From assembly GCA_003427395.1 (NCBI GenBank), contig BFEA01000219.1, positions 79,447 to 124,444 on the forward strand: 44,998 nucleotides of DNA, read 5' to 3'. How positions within the stretch are numbered: position 1 is the first letter of the stretch; each line of letters begins with the position of its first letter. The position numbers and the translations under genes are program-made. A model generated the notes under the pieces. That model searched no databases and was not told where the DNA came from. It was given only the letters and a program-made list of their open reading frames with translations. Source of the DNA: Chara braunii (lineage: Eukaryota; Streptophyta; Charophyceae; Charales; Characeae). Shown here in pieces: positions 20,333 through 30,295 of the stretch.

Positions 20333-21316
20333 GTTTTCTCACTAAGTGAGCTCTCGGCGATCACATGCTGGCACCACGTGGCGACACTTCGGCAATTCGG
20401 CAAGTTTGTCATCCGCGGTTCAGTCCAGATCTGCTCCGACTCGCGCAGTTCTTCTGCACCACCGGGGTATACGCGGCGGCGGAGTTCCGGTTCACTTCAA
20501 ACGATCGTGTTGGCAGAAGCGTTGGCTGTTCGACGGCTGTCAGCTCCGGGAGTTAGCCACGTGTCTACCGTCGTCATTTTCAGCGGTGATATTGTCGCGA
20601 TCAACCCTCTACGACACACGGCCATTCGGACGTCGCGAGGGGAGTGGGGCCAGCAGCTGGCAACGAAGTGGAATCATTAGCTTACGCGCCACGACGACAA
20701 TCTTGTCCCCACGGACGGGATCGAAGTCGGAGGGCTCCGAACGTCTCGGCACGAGCCGGCGGTGGTGCTTCCTGAGCTCACCCCCTTCCAGCATCCTCAA
20801 TGAACCGGTCCCAGATCTCGACCTTCGCTCTTCCCTCTCTCTTCCCTACCTTCTGGCAGTCTGATCTCTACCCCCGTCTCTCCTTCTGCTTAAAGCCCCT
20901 CGCCGTTCCCCTCATCGAACCAAGACACTGGGAGATTTGGTGTGAGCACTACCTCACTCTTTCGCTCTACCTGGTCGAAGTGGAGCTGACGTGGACCCGA
21001 GACAGCGAACATCGTGCCACGAGGGAGAGCGTGGAGCTGCTAGTTATCCAGGCCTGGAGGATGGAGGTGGAGAGTGATCTTCTCGGATTCGTCTTCGGAG
21101 CAGCAGAGCCGGACCATCGCCAAGCGATCGTGTGAGAACTCACGATCCCTCTTGCGCAGCTCGTCGATGACCTTCCCCTCGATATCATCTCGTAGTGCGA
21201 CGAAAGTCCAGTGCCGCACGTCCTCCAGCGAAGATTGACGCCCTACCTGCAGTGGTCGGCCTGCTTAGAGGATCGGACAGGAGGTGGCAGCTATCCATCG
21301 CGCACAGAGTACCTGA
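20333..21316 (+). other. gypsy-1 3' region, degraded
   Basis: Several short overlapping frames occur, none supported. A patch at about 20982-21187 reads plausibly in one plus frame ('ELLVIQAWRMEVESDLLGFV' and, after a TGA, 'AQLVDDLPLDIIS'), so decayed coding sequence between integrase and the acidic ORF is possible. No domain is recognised. Confidence 0.35.
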
Positions 21317-21781
21317 ACCCCCGAGGGATCATGCGAGGAGGAGACCTCAGAAGAAGCAGGAAGCTACAACGAATACAGCGAGGAAGAGTCGGGTGAAGAA
21401 GAAGAAGAAGAAGAAGAAGAAGAAGAGGATCAGTTGGAGGAAGAAGAGGAGTCTGAGTGGGAGACTTTTGGTGAAGAGGCGGATCGCGCAGAGACTCAGG
21501 AGGAGGATCCCGAGGCGGCACGAAAGAGAGAGGAGATCGTAGCCGGGAAGCAGCCGCTGGAGTTCGCAAGTGGTGTGGATCTGCCGATCCCGAACGACCC
21601 CACCAAGGATCCCAAGCCGCCCAAGAACGACGATGGGGACCCTCCTGCCGAGACTTCGAGCGCACAGGCGCGCAGGCGACGGAGCAGATCCCGATCCCCA
21701 TCCCCCCGTCCCCCAGTTCGAGCACGTATCGATGCGGGGCATCGGGCTTCGTCCCTGGTCATTATCCCGCCGTCTCCTTGA
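21317..21781 (+). CDS. Acidic, RS-rich ORF downstream of gypsy-1 integrase
   Basis: The frame is open from just after a TGA at 21314 to the stop at 21779-21781, about 154 codons, with no clear start of its own (the first ATG is at 21434). It holds 'GSYNEYSEEESGE' followed by a long Glu run, a second Glu-rich stretch, 'REEIVAGKQPLEFASG', a Pro/Asp segment, and a basic RS tail (RRRRSRSRSPSPRP). The Glu run comes from a (GAA)n repeat, so part of the length is repeat expansion. Its place between integrase and LTR suggests an accessory ORF of the element. A captured host exon with an SR-like tail is an alternative. No function can be given. Confidence 0.4.
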   Translation, partial: TPEGSCEEETSEEAGSYNEYSEEESGEEEEEEEEEEEDQLEEEEESEWETFGEEADRAETQEEDPEAARKREEIVAGKQPLEFASGVDLPIPNDPTKDPKPPKNDDGDPPAETSSAQARRRRSRSRSPSPRPPVRARIDAGHRASSLVIIPPSP

Positions 21782-22248
21782 TTACCTTACCCTCCACCAG
21801 ATTACCATCCCTATCTCTTTCCCTCGCAACCCCTTCCCTATTGCTACCTTCCGCCATTTCTATGCCACCCGCCTCGCCGTCACGGTACATCCTCACGCCT
21901 CTACCAGGTGCGCCACCCCTGTCTTCTGTCTCCATGTCCTGCTCTTCAGTGTCGTGTGGCGACGCCACAACATGATTGAGGTTTATTGCATGATTACGGG
22001 GACCATCCCCGCATGCGAAAACCATGATCGATTCCGGACGGCCCTCCTTCACACCTTCACAACCCTCTATCACGACTACCTTGCGTCTCTCCCCTATGGA
22101 GGTACCCGTTTTCCGCGCTTCCATCGGTTCGTCCGATATCAGGAGCTTCCGGTGACAATCGCGGGATTGGAACGCTTTCTACCCCTACTCCCGACTGACC
22201 CGCCCCCTCAGCACGCCCCCATGTACCGTCTTCCCTTTCCCCTTCCTG

Positions 22249-22461
22249 CTAGTTACTGATGCACGGATGCATGGCACATGTCACGGCGATGGCACGAACA
22301 ATCCCCTCCTTCAAGCGAAGAGAACCCTTCTTGAGGAATTTATAGGATAGAGCCACGTATGCCACACTGGATGACTTCCACACTCCTATCACACGGTAAG
22401 TGGCAACGAAGAGCTCCGTGTGTCGATCGATTAGAGAAATCCACACGTGTCGCGATGTCAA
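22249..22461 (-). pseudogene. Short minus-strand coding remnant, unrecognised
   Basis: A 70-residue minus frame includes 'LFVATYRVIGVWKSS', 'VAYVALSYKFLKKGSLRLKE' and 'IVRAIAVTCAMHPCISN'. The composition is protein-like and unlike the surrounding repeats. It lies just before the probable LTR and on the opposite strand to gypsy-1. It may belong with the minus-strand remnant at 24065-25591, which would then be split by the LTR-like insertion. I do not recognise the family. Confidence 0.35.
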
Positions 22462-22498
22462 GCAAGCGGGAGCTTGCTTAAGATTGGAACCCTCTGGG

Positions 22499-23637
22499 TG
22501 TCACATATGTGACAAACCACTTTCTGTTCCTCGCGATTTTCTGCACGATGACAATGAGGGGTCCTAAGATGGGAAGGTTGGGCCAATTACAAGAGATCGG
22601 GATCGGAGAGAAAATTGCATCGGTGTCCTCGTTTCTTCGTCTTTTCGCGTCACTTCTTTTTGGATGGCTGGGTTCAGAGCCGGGCAAGTCCCGAGATGGC
22701 CGATTGAGTAGCTGTCGCGCCGACAAAGGCGCGATTAATAATGTTTGACGTCGCTTCTCTCTTGTTCTGTTGTCGGGTTTTAGGCGCGAAAATCGTGCGG
22801 GAAGTTTTGCTTCATTTTGAATTTCTTTTTCGAATCTTGTCGAGTCCTCGACGGGTCTCGGAACTTCGGACTTTCTTTCCGGAATTTGTGCTTTTTGCAT
22901 TTTCGCATTAGATAGGAATTTAGGAATTTAGGATTTCCTTTTGCCGCGCAACGCCTTCTGCTTGCGCGCTTCTTTTCGCGACTGCAACGGAGCTCTGATT
23001 AGTCAGCGCCCTTAATCTTGCAACTGTAATTTTGGGCGGGCGCCATTGTAACTGTATCTTTCTTCTTGAGCTTCGTCTTTCCCGCTCTCTCTTTCCCTTT
23101 TGCTGTGCCTAGTTAGCCCGCGGCCTGCATGCTCGGATCGATGCGTGGAGAGTGGCTACGTCCCCCACGCCGCGATCTGGCCATGCAGAACGTAGGCGCT
23201 CCCTCCCCTGAACTCCTTCCTAAGTCCTTGCAATTCCGTGTTCTTCGCGCATGCATGCACACTATAAATTCCGGCCACGCGATTAGATCGCTCTCTTAAC
23301 CAGTTGTTGGAAGCTCGGGGTAGCGCGATCAGTGGGGGTCGGCTCACGAGTGAAGTAAGAAGTGAGTTGAAGTGGGAGTCGGGCGACCTGACGAGCTGGT
23401 GCCAAATGCGCGGGGTTGACGAGTGGGGCTACGACGGACTGTAGCGCGCGGGTGAACCTAACGAGTGCAGGAGGACTAAGCGGGGTGACGACTTCGTGGG
23501 TTGGTGCGTGACGACGGACTGTCCGCATTGGAGAGAGAGAGNNNNNNNNNNNNNNNNNNNNNNNNNNNNNNNNNNNNNNNNNNNNNNNNNNNNNNNNNNN
23601 NNNNNNNNNNNNNNNNNNNNNNNNNNNNNNNNNNNNN

Positions 23638-23716
<79 letters not shown>

Positions 23717-24021
23717 GAGGTTGATGGACGTGGATTTGCAATTTTCTTTGGCTCTTTTCCTTTTGCTTTGTAAATAAGTTTTGACTTCGGCTCGAGCGAT
23801 TCGCTCCCGTTTCCCTTCGGCATCTTTGTTTCAATATTGGTCCCTGTATGCTATCCCATTCTGTCTCGGTCCTCCCTCTTTTGCGTGTATGGGATAAACT
23901 AGCTCGGATGGAATGATATGCTTGTCGTTTTTGCCTAATCATCATCATTGCTTGTCACTTTGATCCGCTGTTAGTATGGTAGGAGTTCTAATGTTGTTGC
24001 GATGTCTGATGTGTAATGACA
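22499..24021 (+). repeat. Probable LTR, TGTCA...TGACA, with TATA box and assembly gap
   Basis: The segment begins TGTCACATATGTGACA (a 16-base palindrome at 22499-22514) and can be ended at TGACA (24017-24021), giving five-base inverted termini. A TATAAA box lies at 23263-23268 within an otherwise non-coding span, with a pyrimidine-rich stretch about 30 bases later, as at LTR start sites. The interior includes a (GA)n run and 96 N. It lies downstream of gypsy-1, so it may be that element's 3' LTR. The end coordinate is a best guess and no partner LTR is present. Confidence 0.45.
23530..23714. repeat. (GA)n microsatellite containing an assembly gap
   Basis: Alternating GA on both sides of 96 N (23542-23637). 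The run is broken only by one AAAG step near its right end. The gap size is probably a placeholder and the real repeat may be longer. Confidence 0.95.
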
Positions 24022-24064
24022 CCTTGCATGCTCAGAAATGATTGCTTGTGGGATCACCGAGTGA

Positions 24065-25591
24065 TTAGATGATTGGGTAGTCGTCCATGACACGTGGCGA
24101 TTTTGCATGAACAACTAAACGCTCACCTTTCCCAGGTACAAGTGAACACCCCGCGGGGAGACGTGTAAGCGCGATCTGATTTGCACAGCCTTCACGTATC
24201 CACGCGCGACAATTCACGATCATTAACGGACCTGGCACCTCCGGTAGGCGGGGAAATTTCCCTTCTTTCACGCACCTAAGCTGGTAGGAATTTTCGATAC
24301 CATATCGGGAAATCCCCTTGTTAGTTAGATGCGTGCGGAAGGCTTCCACTGCGCCGTAATGACAAGATGACGTACACAGGGGACTCAGGGTATTTCGAAC
24401 CTTGGGTAAGAGAATATCTTACGCAGAGACACCCGAAATTTCCCTGCCTAACCGAGAACCGATTGTGCCGCAGGGAGTTTCGTTGTGCCGTAACCAGCGA
24501 TCCAAGGTGCCCCGATTACCCAACTACGTATAACACACAATACTTCATATCTCCTGGCTTTGTCGTTGTCACTACCAATTTCCCTCCCTTCCGTCTCCTC
24601 CTCCCGTATCACCAACTCACTGTGGTACCTTGGAATTCCATCGCCCCGTATTGGCCCCGCACGCCGTGCAGAAATTGCAGACGGCCCAGCCACCACCGAA
24701 CCCCTGGAACTACGGAGCCTAACCATAACGCGAGGCGACAGACGCCACGTGTCTACACTTGAAGGACCGACTCATAGGAATCGCAACCCTCCCGAACGGG
24801 CCTGTCACGAATCGCCGTTACCAAAACAGACGGATCGGTTGACCCTTGATGCACCGCGTATGCCATCGGCCTTATGTGGCACGACATCGACCGCCGTCAG
24901 ACCGGAAGTAACCCGTCCCTTGGCCCCATTGCATCTATGCCCTTGGACCCTTGCCACAAGAGATCTCAGTTCCGACCTGGGACTCCACCCCCACTTTCCC
25001 CAAAAATCCTTGGCACACCCCTTTTCGCACTTCCAGGCCCACATACCACTCCGATCAGGAAGTCGCGCCGGGCGTGAGGTTGGGTGTCACACCATAGGAA
25101 CCATATTGGGGTTCCACATACTTGGGTTTCCCACATTCATGTTTCTAGTTTCTAGGCCTGCCATCCCTTGCATCCCCATCCCCATGCTACCCATAGCAGC
25201 CAGCTCCCTTTCCTTCTCCTGTCTAAAAGCACCGTACTTGTACTGTCGCCGCTTTCCGAATCACAACGCACACGCGATCAAAGCCCCTAAGAGTCTTGTT
25301 TAAACTCGGGATAACACTCATCTTATACAACCGAGACCCCATCTCGCCCTCTTGGTAATCAGGGCGAGAATCACTCGACACAACGTGGCGAGCAATTTCT
25401 CGCAACGGCCCAAGTATTCCATGATATTCCTCCTCCCCGTGATGCGGTCTGTTGGGGACAGTCATACGCCATATAACACTACCAATCATCTCATTTAGGA
25501 CACACCGTTGTCTTCGCACACCGCACAAATCCCTAAAGATTCGCATGCGCCTTTTCAGGTGTTGCGATCTCGCCATCCTCATGACCCACAC
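24065..25591 (-). pseudogene. Decayed minus-strand coding sequence, unrecognised
   Basis: Several minus frames read like one eroded protein. From 25591 comes 'WRMTVPNRPHHGEEEYHGIL' and 'PLREIARHVV'. After a frame change near 25225 comes a charged stretch followed by a Met/Gly-rich stretch (MGSMGMGMQGMAG) and, past a TGA near 25083, 'MWAWKCEKGCAKDFWGKWGW' with a later HRC. From 24726 comes 'RRYEVLCVIRSWVIGAPWI', and the end near 24065 has 'AWIREGCANQIALTRLPAG' and 'PRVMDDYPII'. The Trp/Cys segment may bind zinc. I know no family for it. It could be a retroelement Gag or a host gene fragment. The 247-residue plus ORF on the opposite strand (24560-25303) looks like its shadow. Confidence 0.45.
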
Positions 25592-26469
25592 CGATCACTC
25601 CTCAACCAGACCACCTCACACTCTCCACTACTCTCTCTCTCACACACACACAAAACGGTTCCTCGCTACCCAAACAGGTAGCAGATAACCCTACGACCAC
25701 TCTCACGACACTACTCCGTTGGTTGTCGCGTCTTCCCGGAAGCAAGGGCAGATAATAACGAACAGGTAAAAAACCAGCTCAATGGAGAGCTAGCATACAG
25801 TGTCGAGCCAAACACCATTTTACAAAAAATCACGCATACCCCTCGACACATTTCAATCTGCGTGTGTAACAGATCTCTTCATGAGGGTCCCTCCTCCATC
25901 GTATGATCAGTGAAGGGGGCAAGCCCCTTCACTGGCTTTTATGATTCCTTCCACGCTTTCCTCTTTCCCTCTCTCGTTTCCCTTCCCACTCACTCCCCAT
26001 CTTACAGCCATAATCCCGTATCAAATCGGTCCGCTGTTCTGGCGGCTTGTTGTCCCTCCTCGCCATAACATACAAGCGAAGAAATACCGTAGTATACATG
26101 AGCCTGGATACAACAATGAAAATCGGCGCCTCCGTACTTCACAAACGAAGCTGCAAAAAAAGAGAGAGCAAAAGACCTCCGAGTAGTTCTGATATAGCTG
26201 CACATCACGGTTGTGATTGAGGTGCTCAGTGTCGGCGCCCAACGGTCGAATCAAGGAGCACAGATCGTGATCCAGGTTCGAAAAGGTTGGTGCCAAAAAA
26301 ACTTTTTGTTCCCTCGATTTTTTAGACAGCCTGCAAAAATCTTTTTTGAAGTCCCCCCCAGTCCCATAGGTGCCCAAAACAAATTCCCGGTCCAGAGGCT
26401 CGAAGTCCCTACCCCTTCCTACCTACCTGACGGGTCCTACTGGCCCGTGTGGGATCTACATATGCCACA
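25592..26469. other. Non-coding span, partly gypsy-2 3' LTR
   Basis: No gene is supported here. The right part should be the 3' LTR of gypsy-2, which begins at 26469 on the minus strand with TGTGGCATATG. The LTR's far end could not be fixed. A perfect hairpin lies at 25908-25934. Confidence 0.4.
25908..25934. repeat. Perfect 11-bp stem hairpin
   Basis: The arms CAGTGAAGGGG and CCCCTTCACTG pair without mismatch around a five-base loop GCAAG. It lies in non-coding sequence. It could be an LTR structural element or a chance palindrome. Confidence 0.7.
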
Positions 26470-26482
26470 CCCCCCTCTCCTT
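26470..26482 (-). promoter_or_regulatory. gypsy-2 polypurine tract and LTR start
   Basis: On the minus strand a purine run, AAGGAGAGGGGGG, is followed at once by TGTGGCATATG, the expected TG start of a 3' LTR. Plus-strand DNA synthesis primes at such tracts. The LTR start resembles TGTCACATATG at 22499. Confidence 0.6.
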
Positions 26483-26605
26483 GAAAGATCGAGTCTACCG
26501 ACGAGGGCGGAGCTGTCGATCTGAGGGTGGGATCGTAGTCAAAGTGGGACGGTTAGGTTGCTGATGTGAAGCTTTGGCAGCCAAGCGTCGGCGCTCGTAC
26601 TTAGC

Positions 26606-27974
26606 CTAGATGTCTGGCGCATAAGTCTTCAAAGCATCTTGGGATATACACCGTGTGTCGTCGTGGTCACATTGTCGAAATCTGACTTTGTATTGCGTTG
26701 GCTTGTGGTCACATTGTCGGAATCTGACTTTGTATTGCGTTGGCTTATTGTCGTAGTGGTGGTGTTCGATGACCCGCTCAACCTCTTGGTGGCCATTCAT
26801 TGAAGGAGGGTCCTGCGGTCATCGATCTGGAAATCGTCTCTCTTGGTTGGCGTATAGGTAGCTAGCTTCGAAGCGTGAAAGATGGGATGGACCGTCCGAT
26901 GAGGCGGAATGTCAATCACGAAAGACGGGCCGTCAGGCTGATCGCCGGCTGAGGACTTAATGAGCCAAGGCCCAAACCATTTAGGGAGGAGCTTGCTTGA
27001 GACATCACGTTCCAGTGCAAACTCCTTGGAGGAGACCCACACCAGGTCGCCTTCACGGATGGGACAAGGCACGTGACACTGGTTCGCTTGCTGCTGCATG
27101 CGGACCTGAACCTTTTGCATGATTGCGCGGGCTTTGGCCAGCAACTCCCGCATCTTCCGAATGGAGGCGGGTGTACAAAGGCCGTCGATGTCGGCGGCCT
27201 GTGGAAGAAGAAGGTCAGCAAAGATCCATCCTTTCCGGCCTCCATGGTGAAGATCAAATGGGATGACGCCGATTGCCGGATGAAACGAAGTGTTGTAGGC
27301 GAACTCAATGTTCGGAAGACGGTCAGGCCAGTCGTTTTGATCCGGTCGGATGAGCGTGTGGAGCATCATTTGGGCAGTTTGATGTGCCCTCTCCATTTGC
27401 CCATTCATTTGTGGATGTCGAGTGGAACTTGGTTTCATGGTGGTGCCAGACTGTTTCATGAGAGAAGTCCAAAAGGCCGACATGAACTGAGTGTCACAAT
27501 CGCTAACAATGTCCTCCGGGACGTCGTGGCCGCAAATCCAGCCAACATGCAAGATCCATGCAAGCTCGGGAGTGGTAGCATGGTACTTGCATGGAAGGAA
27601 TTGAGCGTACTTGCTCAACCGGTCAACAACCGTGAGAATGTCGTCGTGACGGAAGCGGACCCGCGGAAAGGGACCCTGACGATCATAGCAATGGAGATGT
27701 CGGGTTCGCGCGGGATCGGTAAAGGTCGTAACTCGCCAAACGACTTGAGATTGCGGGGTTTATTTCGTCGACAAACTTCACATGATTCGCAGTAATTGAG
27801 GATGTCGGTCTCCAAGCCGGACCATTGGAACTTGGACCACATTCGAGCGATCGTGCGGTTTGCTCCAAGGTGAGCGGCGAGGCGCGAGTCATGGTACTCG
27901 TCGAGAAGGTGAGTTCGAAGCCGACGGTCTTGAGGCATGCATAGTTGGTCCTTACCTCGAGTGTGAAGGATCAA
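26606..27974 (-). pseudogene. gypsy-2 integrase and chromodomain
   Basis: The zinc domain comes first (EYHDSRLAAHLGANRTI, then CESCEVCRRNK). After a frame change near 27665 the core reads VVDRLSKYAQFLPC, the second Asp lies in IVSDCDTQFMSAFW, and Glu in NGQMERAHQT. The C-terminal half has 'REGDLVWVSSKEFALERDVS', 'KWFGPWLI' and 'VHPIFHASKL'. Near 26800 another frame change leads into the chromodomain (EVERVIEHHHYD), in which a 42-bp segment is tandemly duplicated in frame (26663-26746). The duplication lengthens the beta region by 14 residues. Confidence 0.9.
26663..26746 (-). repeat. 42-bp in-frame tandem duplication in the gypsy-2 chromodomain
   Basis: The units 26663-26704 and 26705-26746 differ at one base. 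Each encodes the 14 residues HKPTQYKVRFRQCD or a permutation of them. The match is nearly perfect while the rest of the element is eroded, so the duplication looks recent or has arisen by slippage or assembly error. Confidence 0.9.
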
Positions 27975-28029
27975 GTAGTAATCGACAATGCGATAGTGGC
28001 TTGCCCGTGGATTCTCCGAAGAGAGCTGC

Positions 28030-28515
28030 TCATAGAGTGGCGCATACTCGAGGTCAGACTTGTAGCCTCAGGGGAAGTGTTGTTGGAGGTCCTCGTCAAA
28101 CGTGAAGGCATGGTGTGTCATGGCGCAAAGATTGGGTCTTCGGAAGAGTGCATCCATCGGCTGCGCGATTGGAGAGGCCGACAAGGTGTTTCGGTGTGAA
28201 GTCAAACTGGTCGATGAAGTACATCCATCATCCAATAGTGCTGCTCACCGTGTCTTGCGTCTTATAGTAAGTCAGCGGGTTGTTGTCGGTAACCCATGTG
28301 AACTTACGACGCCCAAGGAGGAAGTGCCGCCATCGCTTGAGAGCCATCACGAACGCGAGTAGCTCTTTCTTTGTTGCATCATCAGGTGTGTTGATGGGGG
28401 GGCACCCTGTGGCTGAAGTACTCCACAGGGTGCCAATCATTGTCGTCGTGTTGTTCCAAGACTGCCCCAATACCACCTTGAAGCGCCAGTTGTCACTCTC
28501 GTTGGCAAGGTGGGG
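28030..28515 (-). pseudogene. gypsy-2 RNase H
   Basis: The fragments 'HDDNDWHPVEYFSHRV', 'KKELLAFVMALKRWRHFLLG', 'FTWVTDNNPLTY' (with a catalytic Asp) and 'YFIDQFDFTPKHLVGLSNRA' followed by 'ADAL' identify a Ty3/gypsy RNase H. A run of seven C at about 28397 marks one frame change, and the frame also breaks near 28228. The region links RT to integrase. Confidence 0.82.
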
Positions 28516-29637
28516 TCATAAATGCTTAGGACGGGTGCCATAAGCATAGCCGTCTTGAGTGCTTGGAAAGCATGGCGCGCTTTGTCGTTGAATTCGAATG
28601 ACACCTTTGGCGATTGAAACCGGCATCAATGGTGCAGCGATCCTTGAGTAGTCGGTGATGAAGCGTTGGTAATAGCCTGCCAAGGCCATGAACGAGCGTA
28701 CGTTTGTGCTATTGGTGGGCTCGGGCCGTACCCAGATAGCCTCAATCTTGTCCGCAAGCTGACGGATGCCTTGCGACGTCACAAAATGGCCCAAGCACTC
28801 GAGCTCTTGCAACGCGAATTCACACTTGTCGCAGTTGGCCTTGTACTTCGCTTGTCGTAGCTGCTCCAAAACAGTTCGCAGTAGATCCACATGCTTATCC
28901 AAACTCCGACTGTACACCAAGATGTCATCGAGGTAGATGACCACGAAGCGGTCCATTTTTATTATTTTTTATTTTTATTTTTATTTTTTTAAACACCCCC
29001 CTTCGGTGCTAGTGGTGCTGGTAAGAGCAGACACCGTTAGCACCTGTGGAGAGGCTCCATCTATTGGTGGGGAGCATCACCTGCTGGAAAGCGGGTCCAG
29101 CGTCCCATTTACAAAATGGCCTTGGATGGTATCATAACAAGAATCTTGAGAGGTACATGCCAGCATTGATTACTCTGGAATCCAGAGGATTGGCTGAGCA
29201 GGTCATTGGAAAGAGTGGAGAGAACATCTTCGCCCTGTGCAGTCCAGCATGTTGCGGAACCTCCGTTGTCATACCCTCTTGGAACGTGGCGGGGGCATTC
29301 GTAAGGCCAAAAGGCATAACCGACCATTTGAAATGCCTATACCGTGTCTTAAGCGTGGTCTTGTAACGATCTTCACGTCGAATCTCAATTTGGTGATGCC
29401 CCGATTTGAGGTCTAGCTTGGAGAAAAATTTGGCGCCGCCCAACCGTTCGAGGAGGTCGTCGATTCGCGGGAGAGGGCCGGCGTTCTTGACGGTTTGTGC
29501 GTTGAGCTTGTGATAGTCAATGCACAACCGCAAGTCCTTGTTCTTTTCCGGACGAAGAGAACGGAAGCATCATAAGGCGAAGAGCTAGGCCAAAGCCAGC
29601 CTTTCTCGAGAAGATCGTTGAGTTGTACCCGTAGCAC
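28516..29637 (-). pseudogene. gypsy-2 reverse transcriptase, interrupted by LINE-6
   Basis: The N-terminal part (29637-29247) carries LLEKGWLWPSSSPY, LCIDYHKLNAQT, SKLDLKSGHHQIEI with the motif A Asp, and [13 protein letters not shown]. The sequence is then interrupted by 286 bp of LINE-6 and resumes at 28955 with [15 protein letters not shown] (catalytic YLDD) and the thumb (LGHFVTSQGI, FMALAGYYQRFI). Removing the insert and one target duplication rejoins the expected RT sequence, apart from a local frame change just before the insertion. Confidence 0.92.
28956..29241 (-). mobile_element. LINE-6: 286-bp LINE 3' end inserted in gypsy-2 RT
   Basis: The insert is flanked by the direct repeat GTCCA (28951-28955 and 29242-29246), a target-site duplication. 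On the minus strand it ends in an A-rich tail (28956-28991). Its body matches the LINE-3 3' UTR at about 39175-39390, including the words AATCAATG, GATGCTCCCCA, AATAGATGGAGCCTCTCC and TGTCTGCTCTTA. It includes a 13-bp near-perfect stem (29005-29017 with 29032-29044). It is a severely 5'-truncated LINE copy made by target-primed reverse transcription and post-dates gypsy-2. Confidence 0.9.
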
Positions 29638-29643
29638 ACTTAA

Positions 29644-30295
29644 TTATTCCTCGCTCATGCAGTAGATGCAACCACGTGGATGTACGACCTCGGGCTTGAG
29701 GCTAATCTCGTGTCGTGTGGGCCGGTCTGGTACAACTCTGTGCGGGGCTTCGAACATGTCGCCGTACGTGTCGAGAAGCTCCATGATGCATGGATCCGTC
29801 GATGCGTCCATCGATGAAGAGTCTTGTGGAGGGAGGGTGTGGGGAAAACACATACCCATCTCCTCGACGTCATTCCGTGAGATCGATGCTCGAATGCTCG
29901 CGGCGGACACCACGTGGCAGCCAATCGAAGGGTGAGGTGGTGGGACCATGCATGTAACCAATTCGCCGGAGCGGTCACGAACGTGCACTGTACGACAATA
30001 GAAGTTCACGGGATGGTCCTCGCTTCGCAGCCATGACATGCCCAAAATCATGTCAAACTTAGTGTACAAAATGTTGAAGGACACCGCCTCGCGTGCGTGC
30101 GAGGCGAAGTAAACCAGGACCGCCTCAATACACTGGTCAATGCTCTCACGTGTGTGACCGTCGACCAAACTTACTTCCGTAGGCTGCGACTTCCTTCGAA
30201 TGCGTGGTCAAAGACCGGCGTGTACCATGAAGTCTTGGCTCATGTAGTTGCGAGTAGCGCCACCGTCGATCAAAGCGCATTGCAAGTCGCTTTTC
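29644..30295 (-). pseudogene. gypsy-2 protease
   Basis: The retropepsin active-site region reads LIDGGATRNYMS (about 30282-30247 on the plus axis). Most elements have D-S-G or D-T-G, so the Gly at the second position is unusual and may abolish activity. The fold continues with VDGHTRESIDQ and the second motif FDMILGMSWL. The segment then runs into the RT leader (DMFEAPHRVV, HEISLKPEV). A stop separates the active site from the 174-residue open segment 30168-29644. Confidence 0.82.

Noticed and set aside
21347-21742. Minus-strand ORFs with Leu/Phe/Pro runs
   Set aside because: They are the complement of the (GAA)n tract and the acidic ORF.
24560-25303. 247-residue plus-strand ORF
   Set aside because: Its composition (Pro/Ser/Arg/Leu) is that of an antisense shadow. 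The minus strand over the same span gives more protein-like segments.
26270-26290. GGTTCGAAA, a tRNA T-loop-like string
   Set aside because: No A box or cloverleaf arms can be found at the right distance.
27073-27795. 240-residue plus-strand ORF
   Set aside because: It lies opposite the gypsy-2 integrase, whose motifs are clear on the minus strand.
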